This document shows, piece after piece, positions 6,348-11,296 of a DNA stretch of 13,331 nucleotides. Where the stretch lies: NCBI GenBank assembly GCA_002315855.1, contig DCIG01000011.1, positions 1,963 through 15,293 on the forward strand, read 5' to 3'. The notes beneath the pieces are model-generated. The model did no database searches, was not told the DNA's origin, and saw nothing but the letters and a program-made list of their open reading frames with translations. Each line of letters begins with the position of its first letter. Position 1 is the stretch's first letter. This stretch comes from Lentisphaeria bacterium UBA1732. Its GTDB lineage: Bacteria > Verrucomicrobiota > Lentisphaeria > Victivallales > UBA1829. Position numbers and translations under genes: made by a program.

Positions 6348-7400
6348 AATATTTCACCATTTTTGAGTTTTATCATGTTTGCCGGTTCTGACGGGAAGGC
6401 CCTGACGGCGTTATTCGATATCCTCAAAGCATTTGCCATTCTATTTTCCATCGGACTGATAGCGGCCGGCATTGTCCTGCTGTATTACGGGGCGGAATTT
6501 CTGCTGTCCGGGGGTGTGTCCCTTGCGCGGCGGGCAGGGATGTCGCAACTGGTGGTGGGTGTAACACTGGCCGCCTTTGCGACAAGTTCCCCTGAATTTG
6601 TCGTGAGCGTGAGTTCTGCGCTGAACGGCGCAGCGGATGTGAGTATCGGGAATGTGGTCGGGTCCAATATCTGCAATATTGCGCTGATTCTGGGATTGTG
6701 CGCCATGATTCGTCCACTGCCCGTGAATCCGGCATTGAAACGATTCGATATGCCGGTGATGGTCGCTGCGTCAGTGATTCTGGTACAGCTGTACGGGTTG
6801 TCCGGCGGAATCAACCGGATTTGGGGAGCCGTACTCACGCTGGGGATTATCGTCTATACGACGATGAGTGTGATTTTCGCCAGACGCGAAGGAGCAAAAC
6901 GGACGGAAGAATCCGCGAAAACAGAAGATGAGAAGCCGGAGAAACTGCATAGTACGGCAATCTCACTGCTGCTGGTTGCCGTTGGTTTGACGAGCCTGAT
7001 TGTCGGCACAAAAGTGTTTTTAAAGGGGGCATTGCTGATTGCGGACGCATGTTATATCAGTGAAGCGGTTACGGGGCTGACGATTGTCGCGGTGGGGACA
7101 AGTCTGCCGGAACTGGCGACATCCGTGGTGGCGGCCATCCGCAAGCAAAATGACATTGCCATCGGGAATATCATCGGGTCGTGCATCTTCAATATTCTGG
7201 CGATTCCGGGGGTGGTGTCGATGATTTCACCGCTGTACGGGAAAAACATCCGTATCGCAGACTTCATCGTCATGGGGGGCGTAACAATATTGCTGTCCGT
7301 GATGATGCTGACGGGGAAAAAACTCAGTCGAATCGAAGGAGCAATTCTTTTTGCGACGTACTGCGGATATACCGCGTGGCTGATTGCCGCACATCAATGA
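6345..7400 (+). CDS. Calcium/sodium antiporter (CaCA family, YrbG-like)
   Basis: Inner-membrane cation exchanger of the Ca2+:cation antiporter superfamily, about ten membrane helices in 351 residues. The two inverted alpha repeats are clear. Repeat 1 has FATSSPEF (78-85) and GNVVGSN (102-108). Repeat 2 has GTSLPEL (251-257) and GNIIGSC (274-280). The acidic ion ligands Glu84 and Glu256 are present. Position 280 is Cys where the family usually has Asn, as in repeat 1 (Asn108), so ion selectivity may differ. A charged cytoplasmic loop at about 179-202 separates the halves. The gene follows DUF4186 by 58 bp, has its own GAGGAG ribosome site and a TTG start, and probably ends the CE12 operon. The real substrate pair (Na+/Ca2+, K+ or H+) is not shown. 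Confidence 0.87.
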   Translation: MNISPFLSFIMFAGSDGKALTALFDILKAFAILFSIGLIAAGIVLLYYGAEFLLSGGVSLARRAGMSQLVVGVTLAAFATSSPEFVVSVSSALNGAADVSIGNVVGSNICNIALILGLCAMIRPLPVNPALKRFDMPVMVAASVILVQLYGLSGGINRIWGAVLTLGIIVYTTMSVIFARREGAKRTEESAKTEDEKPEKLHSTAISLLLVAVGLTSLIVGTKVFLKGALLIADACYISEAVTGLTIVAVGTSLPELATSVVAAIRKQNDIAIGNIIGSCIFNILAIPGVVSMISPLYGKNIRIADFIVMGGVTILLSVMMLTGKKLSRIEGAILFATYCGYTAWLIAAHQ

Positions 7401-7450
7401 GTTATGAACTCCACTCCGATGAGTGAAAACCAGGAAACATCGTGTGCAAA

Positions 7451-7491
7451 AGCGCAGAAAAAGAGACTGAAGAGGGTATCTTTTCTGCGCT
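7451..7491. terminator. Hairpin between convergent genes
   Basis: AGCGCAGAAAA (7451-7461) pairs with TTTTCTGCGCT (7481-7491), and two more pairs form across a single bulged A. The stem lies 50 bp after the antiporter stop. It is followed by A residues on the + strand, so it is not a classical + terminator. On the - strand a short T run follows, so it may back up the arabinanase terminator. It could also be an mRNA 3' stabiliser. Confidence 0.5.
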
Positions 7492-7531
7492 AAAAACAAA
7501 GGGTATCTCCATGCGATTTGCAGAGATACCC
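7492..7531 (-). terminator. Rho-independent terminator of the GH43 lipoprotein gene
   Basis: GGGTATCTC (7501-7509) pairs with GAGATACCC (7523-7531), and TGC/GCA extends the stem inward. On the - strand the stem is followed by TTTGTTTTT (7500-7492). It lies 28 bp after the arabinanase stop. Confidence 0.75.
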
Positions 7532-7540
7532 AAAAACTGC

Positions 7541-7553
7541 GAGTTCAGAACTC
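7541..7553. repeat. 13-bp palindrome after the arabinanase stop
   Basis: GAGTTCAGAACTC is a perfect palindrome around a central A, five bases beyond the stop codon at 7559. It could be a small hairpin with a 3-nt loop or a protein-binding site. Confidence 0.4.
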
Positions 7554-7558
7554 AGATT

Positions 7559-9232
7559 TTATTTCTGTGCTTCGGGGAAGAAGGGTGCTGAACTGCGCTG
7601 ACCCCAAACCGGGATGCCGTCTTTTGTCAAGCCTGAGAAAACGACAGTCTGCTGTCTCCGATCCTGATCCCAGCCAAGAGCGGCTTTGCCGGAGGCTTTC
7701 ACGCCATCGGGGAGGGAGACGGTCATGGCAGTGCCATTGCCGGATTTGGATAACGTCCAGCCGCAGCCATCCTGATTCAGAATGGAGCCGTCCGCCGCAA
7801 GAGTGTAAACACTGGAAGCATCCGTGCGGTGGAAAGAGGTATCGTCATCCACGCTGAACACGATAAAATCCCATTCTGCACTTTCGGCATTTGCCGTGAT
7901 GGCTTTCCGTGGTACATTCAGGGAGTCCCTGACGGATTCGCCGCCGTACAGACATGGAGTGAGAACAGGCCAACCGTCCTCCGTCCAAAGGACTTTGCGA
8001 AGACCGACGAACGAGCCGCCAACGCCGTTCCATTTGCTGTTACTGCCAAACATGAGTTCATTGTCCCCGGTGTAGAACAGGGTGGTATGACCAGTGGCCG
8101 CCCAGCCTGCACCATTCGCAGAGGACCAGCGGTACGCGCCAATGATTTTGGTGCCATTGACCTGCTTTGCGCCTTGTTTTTCCTGCAAATAAATCATGGG
8201 ATTGCCATTGTAATCCACGTAGGGACCATCAATCTTTTTGGAGCGACCCACGCGGCAATGATAGGTCCACGCAAGGCGATCATAGGAAGTGAAAAGGTAG
8301 TAATAACCTGTTTCAGGATTGTAGATGATACTTGCGCCTTCCTGACCATACGCGACAAATTCGGCGCCATTTGCCGAACGAGTTTTTTTCCCCTCGAAAC
8401 CATCCTGTTCATAGGGGAAATTGTCATAGTCATCGCGGGAGGAAATTGTTTTGCCGTGCGTACCGGGGTGAAGGAGTTTCGACGGGTCCTGCGGATTCAA
8501 CGGGAGAATGGCGATGCCGCCGAAGAACGAGCCGTACCCCATCCATGGTTTGCCCGCAGTATCATAAACGACAACGGGGTCAATGGCATTGAAGCGTTTG
8601 CCGTCTCCGGTTCGCGTGTGAATCAACTGACCGCAATCCACCCATCCTTTGTCAAGGGTTTTGCTTTTCGCACAGCCGATGAATGAGTTGCGCGTGCCAT
8701 AGGCGGAACAGCTGTAGTAAAGGTAATAGGTTTGATCTGCTTCGTTGAAACAGATGCAGGGGGCCCAAAACGGCTGAGCACCGCCAAGGCGATAGTTGTT
8801 CGCACCGGCTTTGTGTTCTTTTTCAAACACGTATTCGCCTTTGTCATTGACGGTAACGAAGTTGAAATCGTAATTGTAACCGCGTCCTTTGCCTAAAATT
8901 TCAGGACGGTTGTCATCGTTGAAGACACGTCCGACATCTTTCCAGTTTACCAGGTCATCGGACTGCCAAATCGTAATTCCGCCGCCCCGGACATCCGTTC
9001 CCACGGCGAAATAGTGTTTTTTACCGTCTGAGCCAAGACCGAAAATCATTTCTTCATCATGAGACGGACCGCACATCGCGGCAGTGCGCGGTCCCTGAGA
9101 GGGAACCGTAAAAGTCAAAGGGGTTTCAAGGGCATTTTCATCGACTGATGAAAACAGCCCTGCACATGCCGAAAGACCAACAGCAGAAGTCAATGCGGCG
9201 ACGATGAACAGAATGGAAGATTGCTTTTTCAT
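7559..9232 (-). CDS. GH43 endo-arabinanase-like lipoprotein with GH43 C-terminal domain
   Basis: Probable arabinan endo-1,5-alpha-L-arabinanase, anchored to the membrane by lipid, cutting arabinan side chains of pectin. It has 557 residues from ATG 9232; an ATG 12 bases upstream is also possible and neither has a clear ribosome site. The lipobox LSAC puts the modified Cys at residue 23. GH43 residues (numbered from 9232): base Asp59 in SHDE, Asp218 in AIDP, acid Glu298 in QEGAS, and His382 in TGHT. YGSFFGGI and VGRSKKIDGPYVD are typical of arabinanases. A C-terminal beta domain (about 440-557), ending near the WGQ motif, matches the GH43_C type. Oddities: HDE replaces the usual HDP, WAPC replaces WAPD, and about 50 extra residues sit between the first strands and that motif. 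It is transcribed alone, converging on the antiporter. Confidence 0.83.
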   Translation of the reverse strand: MKKQSSILFIVAALTSAVGLSACAGLFSSVDENALETPLTFTVPSQGPRTAAMCGPSHDEEMIFGLGSDGKKHYFAVGTDVRGGGITIWQSDDLVNWKDVGRVFNDDNRPEILGKGRGYNYDFNFVTVNDKGEYVFEKEHKAGANNYRLGGAQPFWAPCICFNEADQTYYLYYSCSAYGTRNSFIGCAKSKTLDKGWVDCGQLIHTRTGDGKRFNAIDPVVVYDTAGKPWMGYGSFFGGIAILPLNPQDPSKLLHPGTHGKTISSRDDYDNFPYEQDGFEGKKTRSANGAEFVAYGQEGASIIYNPETGYYYLFTSYDRLAWTYHCRVGRSKKIDGPYVDYNGNPMIYLQEKQGAKQVNGTKIIGAYRWSSANGAGWAATGHTTLFYTGDNELMFGSNSKWNGVGGSFVGLRKVLWTEDGWPVLTPCLYGGESVRDSLNVPRKAITANAESAEWDFIVFSVDDDTSFHRTDASSVYTLAADGSILNQDGCGWTLSKSGNGTAMTVSLPDGVKASGKAALGWDQDRRQQTVVFSGLTKDGIPVWGQRSSAPFFPEAQK

Positions 9233-9512
9233 AAATTGCACCATGGAAGATATGCTGAACTAAGGAGCAGAGTGGCGGAAAATCATTTCAGGGTATTTCC
9301 AAAGCTGATTTCAAACGTCCTGCCGTGAGCGTTGAAAATCTCAACGGCATTTGCCGGAAGAGCGTTTTCGGCGGGTGCATTCCAAGCCGCCATCTCAAAC
9401 TACTCATGGCAAGTGAGCGAAGAATCATATCAAATCTTTGCGACAATGATTTTTGAAATCAGTTTCTTATTTTCAGCAGACCGCAAAAATGTTTTCAGGG
9501 GAAAGAAAGCAC
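9233..9512. other. Upstream region of the GH43 lipoprotein gene
   Basis: No gene is supported here. Three overlapping inverted repeats lie at 9321-9356: TGCCG (9321-9325), CGGCA (9345-9349) and TGCCG (9352-9356), with TTGA/TCAA nested inside. They fall in the expected arabinanase leader and could be an operator or a switchable RNA structure. A 77-residue frame at 9332-9565 runs through these elements and the pta terminator and is not called. Confidence 0.4.
9424..9432 (-). promoter_or_regulatory. Possible extended -10 promoter of the GH43 lipoprotein gene
   Basis: On the - strand this reads TGATATGAT, an extended -10 (TGn plus TATGAT). No good -35 box is present at the normal distance. The leader would be about 185 nt. 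Confidence 0.25.
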
Positions 9513-9551
9513 GAAAAAAGGGCGATGCCGGGCAAAAGTCCGGACACCGCC
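9513..9551 (-). terminator. Rho-independent terminator of pta
   Basis: On the - strand GGCGGTGTCCGG (9551-9540) pairs with CCGGCATCGCC (9531-9521), with one bulge and one G-U pair, and six T follow (9519-9514). It lies about 60 bp after the pta stop, so the arabinanase gene downstream needs its own promoter. Confidence 0.8.
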
Positions 9552-9613
9552 GCATTCAAATCTGAGAGCTTGCATGAATCAAGGTCTCAGAGATTTCGGA
9601 ATTACAAGGATTC

Positions 9614-10633
9614 TCAGTCCGCCCATTCCGTGACAGCCGCCACAGCAGCGCAGTCGACAATATCATCGACCGAGCAACCGCGGGAAACGTCGGTGAACGG
9701 ACGACGGAGCCCCTGAATCAGCGGACCGATTGCAGTTGCGCCGGCGAGACGTTCGGTGGCTTTGTACATGGTGTTGCCGCAGTTCAGGTCGGGGAAGATC
9801 AGAACGTTAGCCTGACCGGCGACAGGTGATCCCGGAGCTTTTTTCCTGGCGATATCGGGGATGACAGCCGCATCGAACTGCATTTCACCATCGATGAGCA
9901 GGGAGGGATCAAGAGCTTTCGCCTTGGCAGTGGCTTCGACGACCTTGTCGATGATCGGGTCATGCGCAGAGCCCTTGGAAGAGCAGCTGATCATGGCGAC
10001 TTTGGGTTCCTGCCCCGTGTACTGGCGGAAGGTCTTGGCTGTGGTAACGGCGATTTCAGCGAGCTGGTCGGCGTTGGGGTTGATGTTCAGACCGCAGTCC
10101 GCATAGAAGAACACGCCTTCATATCCCCATTTGGGATCGGGCATCTGCATAATGAAGAAAGCAGAGGCGATATGATTGCCTTTTGCAGTCTTGAAAAGCT
10201 GGAGGGCGGGTTTGGTTTTCTGGGCTGTATTGTGAGCATATCCGTTGGGATTTCCACCGCCGGACACATAACCATGAGCATCGCCGGCGCAAACCATTGC
10301 GGCGGAGAAGACGCAGGTGTCCTTGAGCCATTCGCGAGCCTGTTCCGGGGTCATACCTTTGTTCTTGCGGATTTCGACGCAAACATCGATATACTTCTGG
10401 AGGTTCGGAGTTTTCAGGACGTCAACGACTTCCACGCCATCCAAGCAGATGTCATTTTCAGCAGCGAGTTTACGGATTGCATCTTCATCGCCGACGAGAA
10501 CGGGCTTGACATAACCCAGTTTTGCGAGTTTTTCGGCGGCCTTCAGGTTTCTGGGGTCGTCACTTTCAGTCAGGCAGACTTTTCTGCCCAGAGATTTGGC
10601 TTTTGCACGAATCGCTTCCAGTACGTTGGCCAT
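9614..10633 (-). CDS. pta: Phosphate acetyltransferase
   Basis: Interconverts acetyl-CoA plus phosphate and acetyl phosphate plus CoA (EC 2.3.1.8) in the cytoplasm. Together with acetate kinase it makes acetate and ATP during sugar fermentation. The length, 339 residues, is that of the short single-domain Pta. Family motifs: FFYADCGLNINPNADQ (175-190), SSKGSAHDP (218-226), IDGEMQFDAA (247-256), FPDLNCGNTMYK (280-291), and SRGCSVDDI (317-325). Between VSG and PALQ the sequence (about 126-141) is about six residues longer than in the Pta proteins I know and reads GGNPNGYAHN. AAGGAG on the - strand (10648-10643) precedes ATG by about 9 bases. Acetate kinase is not in the window. A butyryltransferase (Ptb) is less likely, given the SRGCS-type C-terminus. 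Confidence 0.9.
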   Translation of the reverse strand: MANVLEAIRAKAKSLGRKVCLTESDDPRNLKAAEKLAKLGYVKPVLVGDEDAIRKLAAENDICLDGVEVVDVLKTPNLQKYIDVCVEIRKNKGMTPEQAREWLKDTCVFSAAMVCAGDAHGYVSGGGNPNGYAHNTAQKTKPALQLFKTAKGNHIASAFFIMQMPDPKWGYEGVFFYADCGLNINPNADQLAEIAVTTAKTFRQYTGQEPKVAMISCSSKGSAHDPIIDKVVEATAKAKALDPSLLIDGEMQFDAAVIPDIARKKAPGSPVAGQANVLIFPDLNCGNTMYKATERLAGATAIGPLIQGLRRPFTDVSRGCSVDDIVDCAAVAAVTEWAD

Positions 10634-10770
10634 AATTCATTACTCCTTATCAGTTAAATAGGTTGAAGTGTATCATTTTGCAGAAGTGCAGGGAGGTGGA
10701 ACAAGCGGAGCTGCACATGGTATTTTGGGGGGAATACCTGCGGGCATCTGACGAGACACCATAGAATAAT

Positions 10771-10800
10771 ATAATACCTTTTTCCGAAACTAAAAGTAAA
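10771..10800 (-). promoter_or_regulatory. Candidate promoter of pta
   Basis: On the - strand TTTACT (10800-10795) and TATTAT (10776-10771) are separated by 18 bp. The leader would be about 130 nt. Within it, GTGCAG (10686-10691) and CTGCAC (10711-10716) can form a 6-bp stem. Confidence 0.45.
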
Positions 10801-10937
10801 AATAAAGTTTTTTCTCAAAAAATGTGAAAAAATGACGAAAAGGCGGGGCATTCATTTCTGGAGAGGGCACTTTTCGGGGGAGGGGGACGCTTTTTGACGG
10901 GACGATTGCGCGAAAATGGAGAGGGATTCTCAACAAT

Positions 10938-10966
10938 TTGCGTGCATGAGCAAAAAAACGTATAAT
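10938..10966 (+). promoter_or_regulatory. Promoter P1 for the GH9 gene
   Basis: TTGCGT (10938-10943) and a perfect TATAAT (10961-10966) are 17 bp apart. Transcription would start near 10973 and give a leader of about 320 nt before the GH9 start. Confidence 0.6.
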
Positions 10967-11001
10967 TCTCTAAAAAAACAAGATAAAATTACGGATTCCG
11001 C

Positions 11002-11029
11002 TTGAATTTTCAGGAAACACACCTATATT
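11002..11029 (+). promoter_or_regulatory. Promoter P2 for the GH9 gene
   Basis: TTGAAT (11002-11007) and TATATT (11024-11029) are 16 bp apart. This is a second candidate start, about 60 bp downstream of P1, giving a leader of about 260 nt. Tandem promoters would allow two levels of control. Confidence 0.4.
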
Positions 11030-11296
11030 CATAAGGTAAAAGCATCTCAGCACATTTGCATATCGCGATTTTTGCAGATGTACAAGAATTGAGTTCATCT
11101 CGCTTCATCTTAAGAGTTTATGCAAGAAGAAAGACAGGCGGGAGATTATCGTGAACTACCGATTGATGCAGGTCAAAGACATCTTTTTTGTTTGGACAGG
11201 AGAGATGTTTCCGATATTATCAAAGAATTTCCTTTTTTTGAGGTAACGCATCCAAGGATTGGAAATTTCAACCACTTACACACCCCAAAAAACACC
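11030..11296 (+). other. Long GH9 leader, stop-free in the GH9 frame from 11120
   Basis: This stretch has an ATCGCGAT palindrome (11062-11069) flanked by TTTGCA and TTGCA, and an ACATCT/AGATGT inverted repeat (11179-11184 with 11203-11208). From ATG 11120 the GH9 frame is open for 59 codons up to the GH9 start. That peptide shows no family resemblance and would bury the signal sequence, so I treat the region as leader. The region 10801-10937 upstream is A/T- and G-rich and shows no gene. Confidence 0.45.

Noticed and set aside
7829..8686. A 285-residue + strand frame opposite the arabinanase gene
   Set aside because: No motif, no ribosome site, and the - strand gene has all GH43 residues in order.
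9332..9565. A 77-residue + strand frame between the arabinanase and pta genes
   Set aside because: It crosses inverted repeats and the pta terminator, and has no family resemblance or ribosome site.
9962..10657. A 231-residue + strand frame opposite pta
   Set aside because: It is a shadow of the strongly supported phosphate acetyltransferase gene and includes that gene's ribosome site.
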